A stretch of DNA of 64,000 nt from Phoronis australis (GCA_002633005.1 NMRA01000052.1:610722-674721), one strand, 5' to 3'; positions 1-12,339 are shown, counted from the stretch's first letter. The notes: a model not told the origin generated them from the letters alone. Numbers and translations are program-made.

Positions 1-860
1 CGAAATGTTCACATCCAATACATACGTCATGGTCATCATGTCTGACCCCAGCATACGTAAGTAGGTGATATACAAAGGTGTGCTTACACTTCAAGTTGGA
101 CCTGGGATTTAGCCACTAAAGTTGTTCTAGTATTTCTACTACACATCTATCGCAAAAATGTACTCATGAACAAAATTTATGATATGTACTTTTGTGTGGT
201 AGGACAGCCTAAAACGGAGATCCATTTTTGAGTGCCAGTTGTCATTGTGGGACAAACTGTTTTCAATGTTTTCTCCAGTAACTATTATTGTAGGTTCCAT
301 GTTAATGTCACCCAGTTTCTGAAAAAGTGTCTTTTATTTTCCTTGATTCTTACAAAACCATCCAGAGGAGTTACAGGAATTTTTCTTACTCAGACTTAAA
401 TGTTTTATTGGTTTTGCATTGTCCAACAATGTCAGTAACCAATTGCCATCATGTTCCCCTGGCAAGATGAGCCAGTGTTTCTTAAAATCACAGGTATACG
501 CCATTACTCCTTTTGAGATGTTGCGGTAGTTGAACATGTTTGTTTTTGTGTTTCAAGTGTTTAAATTACTCTAAACAATATTTGAACAGCTTGATGGTTG
601 ACTTTTGGTACTAAGTTATAATCACATAATATTTTGATTAATCAATCTTAAAAGCATTGTAGATAATATTAGAAAATTTGTTTTTGTCAAGCTTCACTTG
701 CTAAATAATGTCATTCTAAGTAAAAATCCTGACTTACAGGTGAATGTTTTCTCTTCTTTCAGCCTCCGCCGCGACACTCATTAATATAAAAAATGCCAGG
801 AAACATTTTGAAAAACTCGAGCGACTCGAAAACTCAGGACCAAGCGTAATGACGCGATAG
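1..860 (+). CDS. RRAGA: RagA/RagB-type GTPase, C-terminal exons (partial gene)
   Basis: Rag GTPases act as RagA/B-RagC/D heterodimers that recruit TORC1 to the lysosome in response to amino acids. Two exons are visible: 1-56, ending at a GTAAGT donor, and 763-860, after a strong pyrimidine-rich acceptor and ending in TAG at 858-860. The first exon leaves one base, which joins two bases of the second to make a proline codon. The joined frame reads EMFTSNTYVMVIMSDPSI, then P, then SAATLINIKNARKHFEKLER and a short tail ending SVMTR. From family knowledge this is the near-invariant C-terminal (roadblock-like) end of RagA/B; only the last ten or so residues differ from the vertebrate protein. The GTPase domain lies left of the window. 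The intron is 57-762. The match over about 40 residues and the perfect phase make the identification secure. RagA versus RagB is not a meaningful distinction outside vertebrates. Confidence 0.93.
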
Positions 861-974
861 TTGTTCTAGTACTCAGGACAGGCACGTAAGGAATTAGTCA
901 TCGGCTAGTGGTGATTTGGGTGCTCACAGTATGTGCTGAGAAACTTCACGTTGTCTGAATAATTGTTCATACAT

Positions 975-980
975 AATAAA
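975..980 (+). terminator. poly(A) signal of the RagA gene
   Basis: AATAAA lies 115 bases after the RagA stop codon in a T- and A-rich 3' region. It is the first canonical hexamer downstream and gives a short 3' UTR. The role is inferred from position. Confidence 0.55.
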
Positions 981-1772
981 TTATAAGAAAAATGTTTTTT
1001 GAAAATGGATACTCTTCAGTAAAACAAGGCCACGAGCAAGGTACCTAGATCGGGACAGAGTTTTTTCTCGAAATTTATTAAAAAATTAACTAATGTCGGA
1101 GAGTTTTAAATGTTTGATAGTTCGAAAACTCCTAGGGGCCCATTTTGTTAAAGGTCATACACTTGGTCTATTAGGACAGTTGGAGTCATGTGACTGCATA
1201 CGAAATACAAATAGAACAATGATGAAGGTATTAATTCATCGTGGTGCTGTAGATCTCTATTAACCACCATCTTCATAAACCACTAAAACAAACCGTATGC
1301 AAATATAATTTTAAGATGTGACAGTTTTTAATTCTAGTCGTGTAACCTTTAATAAAGATGGCACTGGCTCCTCCATTTTGTGAGACGGCAGTTGACCACT
1401 GATAAACAAGGCCAGCAGGACTTAATATTTGCATTGTCCACACAAGTGAGAATTCGTTATAGAGTGTTCTTGAAGAAGTTTGTTAGATGCCTGATCAACC
1501 TTGGCTTATTTTGTTGGAATATTTACCACCAGTAGCAATCAATCTTTTTCTAGAGTTTGGACACTTGGAAGTCACATACTTTCCCAAAATCTTGTTTTTT
1601 GATTTTGGTGCAAATTAAAATATTTAGTCGTGAACATGTAATTTAATGCTGTATAAAGTTATTTCCCTTGTCTGAATTGCTAAAACATGATGTATTGTAA
1701 AAACATGACAGATTGTGTATAGCAGTATTTGTATTTTTCAAAGACATTGGGTTTTTAACAATATTCGTCACT

Positions 1773-2033
1773 TGCATTTTCTCTGTTTAGCTGGCTGAAA
1801 AACAAAAATTCAATTCGGCCTTGAGCTTTCATAAAATGGATCTCCTAATATTCCTTCCTGTGATATGATTCTGTGTCCGTTCGCTGCAAGAATACCGAAG
1901 TTATAAGCCTGTGACTCGGGTTGGTAACGTAAATGGAATCCAATCACAAGAAGGAATATTATGAGACTGATCCAGAAAGAGTAAAAGGCCTAATTTGACC
2001 TTGTTTTCTGTCAGCTAAACGAGACGAAATGCA
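1773..2033. repeat. foldback element with long terminal inverted repeats
   Basis: The two ends are inverted copies of each other over about 90 bases with mismatches. The outer parts (TGCATTT then GTTTAGCTG on the left; CAGCTAAAC then AAATGCA on the right) and the inner parts (TAATATTCCTTCCTGTGAT at about 1847-1865; ATCACAAGAAGGAATATTA at about 1941-1959) all pair. About 75 unpaired bases remain in the middle. There is no transposase, so it is a non-autonomous foldback or MITE-like element. A coding-looking stretch after an apparent acceptor at 1790 lies inside the left arm and is therefore not taken as an exon. Confidence 0.7.
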
Positions 2034-3856
2034 GCTTTAAAAGAGCTGAATGTTATTTGAAGCCTGTAACTGTTGTTGAAATTTGTTAATGAACATTGTA
2101 TATATCCATTGATTTTGTTTGATAATAAATCTTAAATTGCATTTAGTTGAATGTTATGTGGAAATGACTTTGGACCAGCTTCTTTATTGATTTCTTCATC
2201 CATTAGTGGTTTATCTTTTGCATGTAACACGACAAAAGACAATACTGTAGGAAATGTCAAGATCCACAGAGAATGAGACCTGCATCGGAGGTTGTCTTTA
2301 TATAACTTTCTGCAGAATTCTGCCGATTTCAAAACGTTTTAGCGGGAACGTTAAAAACTATATCGACTCGTGTGAAAGCATATTTTAAACATTGCCTAAA
2401 CATGCTGGTTCAAAATGTAGGTATGCTTAGAATATTTTTAGTTAAAGTGTTTTTAGTTCATGTGAATTCAGTGTTTAAGCTGGAATGTTTTAAAAATGTG
2501 GTTACTGTTTTTTTATTGAATGCTAGAGTAGCATGCTGAACGTTGTCGCATCACATAAATGAAGCGGTTAATGACATTTCGTGCAACAAATCAGCAGTTG
2601 CAGATCAACTCCATTACATTTTAATGATAAAGTTAATCGAACACATCTTTGAGCTATTAAAAATCGATTTATCAAGTGTTTTAAATTTATGCTATGATGT
2701 GAATAAAGCTGAAACTTCACCAATCAATTCTTGAAGTCGGTATTGTTAGCAGTTGAAACATCAATCATTAATCATGTCTGGAAACCATTCATGCAAGACT
2801 GAAGATTGTGCAAAATAGGTGAAAGTTGCAACTCTTAACAGTATGTTGTGCACAGCGCCTGTGTTACCAAGGTTTGCAAAAATTCGTACCTATGATCAAA
2901 TTCATTTCCAAGTGTCATTATTTGCTTGTAATACTTTATGAATGCAGTTGTTTGCGTTTGTGCGTACTCAAAAACAACATAGTTGCATACAGAATTATAG
3001 TATATTGACTAAGAGCTGGATACTGAACACCGGTGACTCTGCTATCAGATGTGGCTGGTATCAGACGAAACCCTGCAAATTTAAGGCAGTTATTTCAAAG
3101 CAACTGCTTAAGAAACCCCTGAGAATATCACCTCTTGCCTTATCGGAAAATAGTCATGGTTCTGAAATAAGACATTCCAGATTAAACAAATTGCTACATG
3201 TCATTAACACAGTTTGACCAGACTATACTACATGCCGACATCCAAAGAACAATGTCAGATATTAACTACTAAATGGAAAATACTGCTTTCAAATTTAGTT
3301 TAAGATTGAATTTTAGACGTTCTTTTTGGTAACTGATACAAAAGTGAGTACTGCCACTGGACATTGAATTTTTGGAGTCGAAGCTCATCAGCTTTCTTTA
3401 AACAAAGTTCCAAATAGCTAAATGAGTCGGCATGTTCAACAATCCACCGACTTCCTCATGGAAAATAATTACCAATAATTTTAATCTGCGTGAATAAATG
3501 AAACAGTAAAATTCAATACAAACGTACTGCTGTTCGCTTTTTACCAGTTTTTGTTTAGCTAATATCAAGTTAGAATATATGAGGAAGACCCCATAACATA
3601 AAATCTCACTTAAAACATTCCCTTGGTAATTACAAAATGTGCTTAAACAGCCACGTTTTTCGTAAAGATGTCTAAAAGGACTTTTTCTTGCATGATAAAA
3701 ATGCTACAATTAAAAAGACAAGAGTTTTGCCTTCTTCCACAATCCACTGTTGCAATGCATACAAACATTTGTCGACATGGTATCCCAACTGCGGAAAATC
3801 ATACAAGGAATCTTACTACATCGCAACCATTTGCAGGCAATAGTCTGATATAACGT

Positions 3857-3924
3857 GCCCGTATTTTGAGAACCAGTTTCATGCCCGTTATTCAGTGGAG
3901 AAAACTGGTTCTCAAAATTCGGTC
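3857..3924. repeat. palindromic hairpin repeat, best-preserved copy
   Basis: A perfect 16-base arm TTTTGAGAACCAGTTT (3864-3879) is inverted as AAACTGGTTCTCAAAA (3902-3917), with a 22-base loop containing GCCCGTTATTCAGTGGAG. Related copies occur near 22.86, 27.31, 31.69 and 47.93 kb, so this is a dispersed family and not a local structure. Confidence 0.75.
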
Positions 3925-5025
3925 ACTTTACATCACACCATTACCCCATTTGCACACATCATTCACATTCACCATTCTTGCAAGTGATGGATACAATACC
4001 TAAGGCACAGGCAGATGAATTTCCCGATGACTCGTAACCATGTAAGTTATATTACACTACAGTGAGTGACGTCAGGTGATTGAGGAACAGATACACTCAA
4101 GTGCCTGTGACCTAAAGTATATGAAACATCCAGGCCTTAAAAATAATCGCTCATGACTCACAGCTACGTCTTCACATTCCATCTCAAATTCCTCCATATC
4201 TCAGACACCCATAATACATTACTTTCTCTATATATCTAACAAGCTGCTTGTTACCTTGACAACAGTCAACAACTCATACTTGAATACCAACTACACAGTG
4301 ACATTATTTTGATCACTTTTCAAGTGGTCTTAATCTATGGCCAGGAGTAAATGTATTTGCGGTACAAAAATTTTTCTGCTTTAATGAGGGGTTGTGACTA
4401 TTTGCGACATGGCATGAACCAAGCGTGATGTTGCGAAAAAAGGTAACCAAAACTGTTTTACACTGGGTCACACTGTGACACGGTCAAGTACAAATCTTTT
4501 GTGCTGTCAAGGATAGCTAACAAGATAAATTTAACAGTACAGGATCACCATTTATGACATATAGCTCCTTCACAACAATCCTATCACAGGTCACATCATT
4601 TTGCTCAAACTGTTCCCAAATAACTTTGATTAATACACGTGGTATGAAAATCTAAACACATGAAGCTCACATGATATTTGTCTTTTCCAACAAACTACTG
4701 TAAACAGATGCTATAAATCTAAAATCAATGAGATCACATGACATTCGCTTTTAATCTTTTACCAAATTAAAATCACACCTTCAGCGAATAATTAAGTTAA
4801 TAGTTGCGTAACCAAGGGAACACATTCAGGCAAATATTGTGACCTGTATTTTCTGCTAATCCTAAAACTGTACAAAGCAACCACTGCTTAGCATTTCCTA
4901 AGGCTGCGGAGAGCTCTAAATCTACGAATGTATGTACACACGGCAGGACCATACACAGAGGTCAGTAGACGCATGGCTAAGAGAAACCATCAAGACCTCG
5001 TTGTTCCAAAGCCAGCAAGCACTCG

Positions 5026-8000
5026 TCATGACAATTCCATAATATCCATAGCAGGAGTCTTGGCGACTTCATAAAATACCCTGCAATGGAAGGCATGCTC
5101 ACTGTGAGTCATGCTTAAGGCGGCGCATGGAATACAAGAAGCACATGCTAAGACCATGGGCCTATATCATGAAAAGGGACGTAGACTGAAATTTGGTCTT
5201 GCGCTAAGCACAGCTATATTTGAAAAGAATTAATTTCAGTTGAGAAATGTACATAGTGCGGTTAGTTGATCATGGCCCAGTTGCATAAAAGTTATACACC
5301 TTATAGCAACAAGGGTGTCGCATTATCACGCGTCGCATTGTTATTGTTGAACAATGCTCCTGACGACACGCAACAATCAAACTTATCCAGCAAATGACTT
5401 TGAAGTTTTGTGCAACCCAGCCCTGGTTATTAAAAATCACCAAAGCTGTGTGTCCTTGCATCTCTGACAGCCATAAAAACGTAATCGTGGTCCCCGGAAA
5501 ATTTTGTAATGTTGTTAATCAAAAGCCAAAGGCCTCAGCTTGAAATCCGCTGAGCACATGATGATTAGATTGTAGATTGAAAGGTGGAATTGGCAGTGTG
5601 GGAGAAGCTGGACGTGAAAACGAACAGACACTTGCCAAGGTTTTAGTTCAGCAATCAAAAACAACGCTACTGATATTTACAATTGACTGTTGAAGTCCGA
5701 CAGCAACACCTCAGTTTCTGCTTCCTGTTGGCTATTTTGGGAAATATATGTCCCGTGGAACTCTTTATCGTGAATATTTATTAGCTGTGGCTACAGGAAA
5801 AGCTTACGGTTGCCAATATTTATTTTGTCAATCAAAGATATGTTTGGCTTTATCTGTAAATCATGTCTAAAATACTCAGCTTTCTGTGGCATTGACTTTT
5901 AGAATTATGCTACATTCTACTGAAATGTGTCAGTGTCATTCGAAGTCCCTAATTCCATGAAAGAAGTCTGATTCTGTGATTTTTGTTCGTTTTCCGTCTT
6001 TAGGGTCTCAAAATAAATGAACAAGTTATTGGCTTGAGGCAGCTGTAATAAAAAACGTTGCAGAAGAAACTTACTCATGGGAGTATTTCGAGCGGACAGT
6101 GGCGAGATTCTTGCTAATAGGTGCCGCTATCATTGCGTTGAGATCAAAGACGAGTGGCATCAGGTCTTCCTGTTTGTAGCCACTGTAATGAATCATCTGG
6201 GAATCCTGAAAGGCAGCAAGACATGTTTGCTTCAAAACTGACGCAAGATTGCAAACGTTCAATGGAGCCGTTTTTTTGTTAGTCTTCAGCATTTGCGATA
6301 GGCAGAAATTCACTGAAAACTGACACATACTGCCGTTGATAACAAGAATGATCCTCCCCTCGGAGGTGATATGAATTACAGGATCAAATCTTACAAATCT
6401 TACTCATTGGGCATCAGGCAAAAGAGGGAAAATTTCACAAACCTGACCAATCATCTTTATACTAGGAACTATCTGCTATTAACAAAAAAACTTTCTAGTT
6501 GTTGCGCTCATGAAAGTCACTAAGTATTTGGAACGAGGCCCTAATTCAAAGGAAGTGCTTCAAATGGATGACTGGAAACAAGGATCAAAGATGCACAATA
6601 AAAGTAGATGGAGTCATTGAAACTTGTTTACCATTCTGCGGTTGTGACTCAAAACTACTCCACTTGCCTTCGAAAACCTGTTCTCAATCAAGGTCATGAA
6701 TTAGCAAGTTGCCAAGACATTTTGTTCAAAAACCTACCTCACATTCGTTTGTGAGGCTTGGTCGGTTAAGAATGTTAACAATCACAAATATCTATAACTT
6801 CACTGCTTGTTTTAACAATTTTTCAACCAACAACTTGACAAAAATTTGAAAACAGCACCCTCAGAAGAGACAAATTGAGGAAGCATTCTTTCGGGCTGGA
6901 TTTCGTGATTTCAATCTACAATATAAAATTTCTACAACAAAGTTTTTGAAGATCAAAATGCTGACCAGGATATTTCAACTGTAGCTGACTACTCGCTCTT
7001 ACCCATTCACGGACTTTCTTCATCTTGAACGCCAGAAGCAGGCACGCAGCGGCCATCTTAGAGTCGTCGTGCTTGAGAAAGTCGTACTCCATCAAACTCA
7101 ACTCCAGGATGAATCGACTTAGAGTAAGTGTCTCCATTGTTGACTTGGCACACTATAACAGAATACTCAAGCAGTTAATTGGCCTATTTTTGGGTCAAAA
7201 ATCCCACACAAGACCTCAGGCCACACGGGTTGCACTACGGTATTTTTCAAAACCAAATGATGGGAACAAAATTCTTCATGTTTTTATCTTAACTCTGTTC
7301 ACAGCACAACTTGAGGAAACTGTACTGCAAAGAATGGACTAGGAATTCCACTGATCACCCCACCTGGTGGCCGTTTCACAAACAAAATTTCAATTTTTTT
7401 TTGTCCCCGAGTCTGATTAACACTTGTGGCACTTAGCATTTAAACCTGTCTTTCTTTTTCTGAGATATAAACAAATCTAAATGACATCTTAAGTTCAGCA
7501 TAGATCTCTTGACTTTCACACCTTCAGTAGCAGTGACTTAGTTCTAAATAATGATGAAATGACCTAAACAGGTCATAAAGTTTTGACTTTTTAGTGAAAG
7601 TCTCCTGGATTTGAATCTAACACCTTCGCCTTTTTGTTAACCATCATAGCTTGCAGACTTAAGCCGTACCTTGGCGTATCTACGTAGGAAGCGGTAAGAC
7701 AAAGGAATGCCGAGGTCATAGCCAATAGCTTTCAACATGGACATCTCCATCCTGAGGAGCTGTGGCCGAGTGTAGGCATCGTCGCATATGTACAGGAAGT
7801 CATCTACCAGCCGGAGGACACCGTTCCTAGGGGAACAAAAATGTATTCTTTAAGGCCACTCACTTTAATTGGTCATCCAAAAAACAAGTTTAAGAACAAA
7901 TACCTGCGTTCACTAGACCCTAGTTGAAATTGGTCCAGGCTAAAAGTTCGAGTTATATCCCTGTGACAATACAGCAGAGATACTGAGTCATGAACGTTTC

Positions 8001-11000
8001 CATAAGATGTTACAAAATGAATTTCTATTACACCCAAACAAATCATCCGGGCCATCAGCGAGTATAAAAACGCTGTCCCTTCTGAAAATGCTAGCCATTT
8101 CAACTCATCAGCAGGTGGCCTTTCAATTCGTGGTGGAGAAAATTTGACAGGGTGTATATTAGCAAGAGAGAAGGAAGTGTTTCTTTTAACAGTACGCGGC
8201 AGGAAAGACAGGTTGCGTCAGTTCAGCACATTTAAACAAGAGAAAGCCATGACACTTGGTGCACTCACGTCGTATTTGCAGGCTATCAGTAGCGCGGTTG
8301 AACCGACTAGCTGCAGGTTCTCCCGGGCAACAGCCTTCTTGCACAGATACTGGTCGACTAACTTGACGGCCAGGTAGAGCGTCTCATGGTTCAGTTCGAA
8401 ATTCTCCTGTACTTCCACCATCCAGTCTACCAGGATGGCGCGCATGTTTGCCGACAGTGACTTCTGCCGTGGCATGTAGTCATTCACCTTGAACTGCGCC
8501 TGAGGGTCATACGATACGAGGTCAAAATCAAGGCACATAATCAGCAATTAATAAGTTTTGTCAACCGCCTGACAGAAACAAAATCTCGGAACGCTCATTT
8601 ACTGTTTGAGATTGACGTATTTTTCAGCTGCTTATGTCTGTCGCACGTTTTTAGAGTAATGTTGCCACTGCAGTGTTCTCTACAATCAGTTTTTAACTTG
8701 ACACTTGCATCCAGTTTAAATATCCATGAAATGAGTTTGAGGTATTGGAAAATTAGTCATTTCTTAAGGAATTTGGGACATTTTGGCACCAGTTCAATGT
8801 AGTTATTCAAAGACGTAACGTACAAATTTCCCACCGCATGGACATGAACTGTCAAACATGGACACGAATTTTGTAGCTTTTCCAGTAGATTGAATTTTTT
8901 GTTGTGGATAACACTGCACTGGTATATGGTCTGTACATAATTAGCCAGAAAGACATGCAACGTGTGGTGATTACTTACCTCCCTTGACTTGTAATATTTG
9001 AAGATGTCGTTAGCATAAAGTGGACAGTGATAAGGATCGTTAATATTTTCTTTGTCGATGTCGACAAAGTCGAGCTGGTCAGTAATCTCTTCGATGGCCG
9101 CGACTTTTGGTGCCTCAACTACAGTCTCTACAGTTTCTAGTGAGCTTTGCACCTTGACAACGGACTTGAACTCGATGTCCGAGTCGAAGGACTGTGAAGA
9201 GCTGCAACGTGTATACATTGTGTCACAAACGGGCATCAATCTAGACGACCGTATTCAACTCAACATGTTCCCTGTTCCTTCACCTACGTATCTCTTCTCT
9301 TCATCTAAGGACATTTGTGAATATCAACAGCAACTTTTGTTTGGTCCTGGTTAAGCATTTTAAAAAAAATCAAGTTCAGCAATAAGGTGAGATGACACTT
9401 CTAGTTTTTTATAATTGAACCATATCCGTGGTGAAGTTCATAAGTTATTGATATTTCTTTTTTACAGTTGATGTTCAGTTTTGAGCTTTTGAATGCATGC
9501 TCAATGTTACTGTAATAAAATGTTACTGTAACAACAGCTTAAAAATTACTTTTCACAACCATGCAAATTTCATTAACAAATTAAAGGCAGTTAAAACGTG
9601 TTATCCAGTATGCATAATCTTAAGAGCTGATTTTTCTTTCCATTCAATCCTAGATTTACCTATTGCATTCTTGTGATGATGCAGAGGATTGGCTAAGGTG
9701 ACTCTGCTGTGAACCCTGTGACGAATCACTGCACTCGTTAGAACTGGACAAGGTCTTGTCGCTGAGCACTTTCACCTTTACTTTCTGAGGTATTTTGCTG
9801 CTCTTCTTTGTCTGTTGGCTGCCCTGCTTGCCTATATATGCCTGCAACAATTCATTATCAACAGTGAAGCAAATGTTATACTTATCAGTGTTCTCCACAA
9901 CCTGTTTTGACTTGTCACTGCATAGAGTGTGAATTTTGCTGTGACAAGTTGGCCTTACTTGGGTTGAGTTTGAAAACGTATGAAACGATTTCGAAGTATT
10001 AGAAAATTTGTTATCTCTTCAGCAAATTAAGACATTTTGGTCTTTTGGTACCAGTTCAGCACATTATTCCACACAAACTCCCCACAGCATGGACATCTAC
10101 TTTCAAAAATTTAATTCCAGCCATGGAGAACACTGCTTATGATTGTGATAGAAATGATAAGGCACTCATTGATTCTTAGAGCTAATTAGTTTTGTTCAAA
10201 TGAAAATGTCAAGCAGACTGAAACTTAGGGAACAGCTTTTAAACTTTCAAAAGGATACAACAACAGATAAACACAAATTTTAATTTTGAAAACAACAGCC
10301 AACATTTTATTTCAGATAGGTATTGAAAGAAGAAATTTGCACAAATAATTAACAAAATTATTTTTTGTCTATTTTTCAAAAACTTCTTAACTTTCATTGT
10401 TGTGAGAGCTCAGTTTTTAGAAATATTGTCAGAAGGTAACCATGGAACAGAACGTGAAAATGGTGAAGCATCAATTTGGTTAAAAAGTGGTAAAATGAAA
10501 CTTTATTTTTTCCTAAATTAGCGAGATCTTACAGTTTGATGACAGGTTACCAAAGCACAATTCACACGTGGACAACCAACCGCTGAGTGAAAGATACAGT
10601 TTTACAATAAATGACTCAACAACCTTTAATCATGGTCATCATAATGTAAACAACAGCCTAATAAACCAAATTTTGCTTACATTAGTTAGGTCTCCGAATG
10701 CCGATCGTTTATTGTGTGGTATATTTTCCTGAGAAGATTCATTGTATCTCTTGATACCGCCAGCCTTTCCCACAGGTTTGCCAGCCTGAAACAAAGCAAG
10801 CGCATTCAGTGCGTGTACATACAGCAGCCATGAAGATTCGAAGTCACAGTTAGCTACCTATAGAATTTCCCCCTTTCTATTACCTCAGACGAATGAAGGC
10901 TCTGCTGACCGACAGTCAATGAAGGGTTTTTCTAACACACATCTCTAGTTAGGCGTGATCATGCTAGTGATAAGTTCATGACCTAATTAGCATATAACAG

Positions 11001-12029
11001 CAAAATGTCTGTTGAGGACTTTACGTGAGTGAAGGCCTAAACCGGAAAAGTCACTATTGTCATTCCTAAAAACAACATGTGCTATCGCAGGTGTCTTATG
11101 AGTTACTAGCATACAGCAGATGGCACCAACAACCATAAAATATTGACAGGGTCAGCACAGTGGATATGGTAGTTTGTGATACTGCTGAAAATATCTGCCC
11201 CATTCCTCTGAATAATAATGAAAAAAACATACATAAAATTCCAAATTCCGTTTTTTAGGGGGGGGGGGGATGTTGTATTTTTGACGAGGTGAAAACCACT
11301 TATTCAATGACCTCATTTGGGCTACCGTGGGATGAGATTAGTACAGAAACCGATGGGGAGTAGAGTATTACAGCCCTCTCCACTTTCTTCAGCCAATAGA
11401 GAGGCTACATGTAGCCTTCTGTGGAACTTGTTCAGTAACTTATCTACTCTAGACAGTAACCACCATCTCGACTGGCCTTTGAGACGGTGAAGTTAATACA
11501 GTCAGAAATAGGTGCTTCATATGCCACAAGCTTTTCGGCGAATTATGCTTCACACTGATTAAAACATCAAAGTCATGTTGTTATAACTAAGCACCTGACC
11601 ATTTTTACACAGTGTAAGCCAGGGGATATGATGTCCTAGCAGGCGCAGTAAAAATAGGAGCAATGTAAAAATGGCCAGTTGTCTATTTGGCCAATAGTTT
11701 GATAAAGGGAGTATTTGATCAAATTGGAAGGAATTAAAGACAATTATGGCCTCTTCTATGCACAAAAGGTATTTATAACAATGTGACTTTGACGTTTTAA
11801 TCAGTGCGAGACATTCGCTGAAAAGCTTCAGACGCATGCCTAACCGTAGGGGTCATGACAGCTAGAGATAGTGGTCACTGACAACTTATCCTGCTGATCA
11901 TATTCATTGCACCGAAGCAAATTTTAGACAATTTATGGTACTTACCTGTCCAGCCATTCCAGGAACTTTCTTCGCCACATCATCTCCACGATTGGGGATG
12001 GTTCGAAGAGTTCTCCTCGTTGAAGCCAT
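5026..12029 (-). CDS. CCNB3: cyclin B3 (G2/mitotic-specific cyclin), nine coding exons, one with a frameshift
   Basis: Cyclin B3 activates Cdk1 (and Cdk2) in mitosis and meiosis and is destroyed by the APC/C. Exons in transcript order: 11946-12029, 10681-10785, 9660-9841, 8979-9201, 8269-8499, 7670-7826, 7003-7152, 6075-6205, 5026-5080. All introns are GT-AG and every junction keeps phase. The N-terminus has a canonical D-box, RRTLRTIPN (residues 5-13), then KRSAFGDLTN, typical of cyclin B3. A Ser/Gln-rich region follows, then DIDKENIND with a KEN motif (about 174-176). The first cyclin box starts with YMPRQKSLSANMRAILVDWM, diagnostic for B3 over A, B1 or B2. The second cyclin box starts CAKSTMETLTLSRFILELSL and the protein ends EVFYEVAKTPAMDIMELS. 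With one extra base in exon 6 ignored, the product is 438 residues. The ATG at 12027-12029 is used here, but an in-frame upstream exon is possible (12620-12667). Confidence 0.95.
7670..7826 (-). other. CCNB3: cyclin B3 exon 6 with a one-base insertion
   Basis: The exon is 157 bases, but its neighbours require a multiple of three. It opens in frame as ERCPPA and then, after one surplus base in the CC doublet at 7807-7808, continues as VDDFLYICDDAYTR and onward to FLRRYAK. Read as written it hits a TGA two codons past the break. Ignoring one base restores a 52-codon exon with phase 0 at both ends and the expected cyclin fold. The acceptor (CCCCTAG) and donor (GTACGG) leave no alternative splice choice that repairs the frame. 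Everything downstream is intact, so a sequencing or assembly error, or a recent null allele, is more likely than an old pseudogene. Confidence 0.85.
8727..8925. repeat. intronic repeat copy A in cyclin B3 (intron 4)
   Basis: This stretch aligns with 9978-10140 in intron 2 in the same orientation. Shared landmarks are a GAAAATT block, GACATTTTGG, ACCAGTTCA and GCATGGACAT, in the same order with small gaps. It is a dispersed or duplicated non-coding segment; no coding potential is seen. Confidence 0.6.
9978..10140. repeat. intronic repeat copy B in cyclin B3 (intron 2)
   Basis: Partner of 8727-8925, with the same landmark order (GAAAATT, GACATTTTGG, ACCAGTTCA, GCATGGACAT). Divergence is high enough that the duplication or insertions are not recent. 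Confidence 0.6.
11258..11269. repeat. poly(G) run of 12
   Basis: A homopolymer of about 12 G in intron 1 of cyclin B3. Length is unreliable in most sequencing methods. Confidence 0.85.
11519..11840. repeat. foldback element with about 65-base inverted ends, copy 1
   Basis: The left end (about 11519-11586, with CACTGATTAAAACATCAAAG) recurs inverted at the right end (about 11770-11840, with CTTTGACGTTTTAATCAGTG). About 185 bases lie between the arms. A second copy at 13803-14045 shares the left end, while its interior is in inverted order relative to this one. No open frame for a transposase, so it is non-autonomous. It sits inside cyclin B3 intron 1. Confidence 0.7.
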
Positions 12030-12263
12030 CACAAGCTGTTTAAAAATTCGAAATGAAATACGGGTCCAGGAAGTTCAAGTTCCAAGCAACTACGGTCAAA
12101 ATGTGGGAAATTAAATTAACGTTAAACAACTTGGCTCAGTTCTTGAATCCTTCTTTTATGTCTGTGACAGTGTTAGGATCCAACAACTGACATTCTGAAT
12201 ACCTAGTCACGGATAAAAATCGCAGAACCTTTGTTTTCAATAACAACCTTCTTGTGAAACACG

Positions 12264-12339
12264 TTTGAAATGAGTGCAGTCAACACCGACGATTTAAAAA
12301 CACAATATGATTGGTCAACGAGATATTTGTGTCCAATCA
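12264..12339 (-). promoter_or_regulatory. paired CCAAT boxes with a CHR-like TTTGAA upstream of cyclin B3
   Basis: Two inverted CCAAT motifs (GATTGG at 12309-12314, CCAATCA at 12333-12339) lie about 23 bases apart, with TTTGAA at 12264-12269 closer to the gene. NF-Y sites spaced by two to three helical turns plus a CHR element are the known architecture of G2/M cyclin promoters. If the candidate exon at 12620 is real, these sites would instead lie in the first intron. Function is inferred. Confidence 0.4.

Larger units (their letters stand above)
981..5025. other. intergenic region between the convergent RagA and cyclin B3 genes
   Basis: No exon with both good splice sites and a coding-like frame was found here. 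The reading frames present are short and AT-driven. It contains a foldback element (1773-2033) and a palindromic repeat (about 3857-3924). On the minus strand an ATTAAA at about 4750-4755, roughly 270 bases past the cyclin B3 stop, could end that transcript. Confidence 0.6.

Noticed and set aside
1791-1869. Apparent terminal exon after a strong acceptor
   Set aside because: The whole stretch is the arm of a foldback repeat that recurs inverted at 1940-2033.
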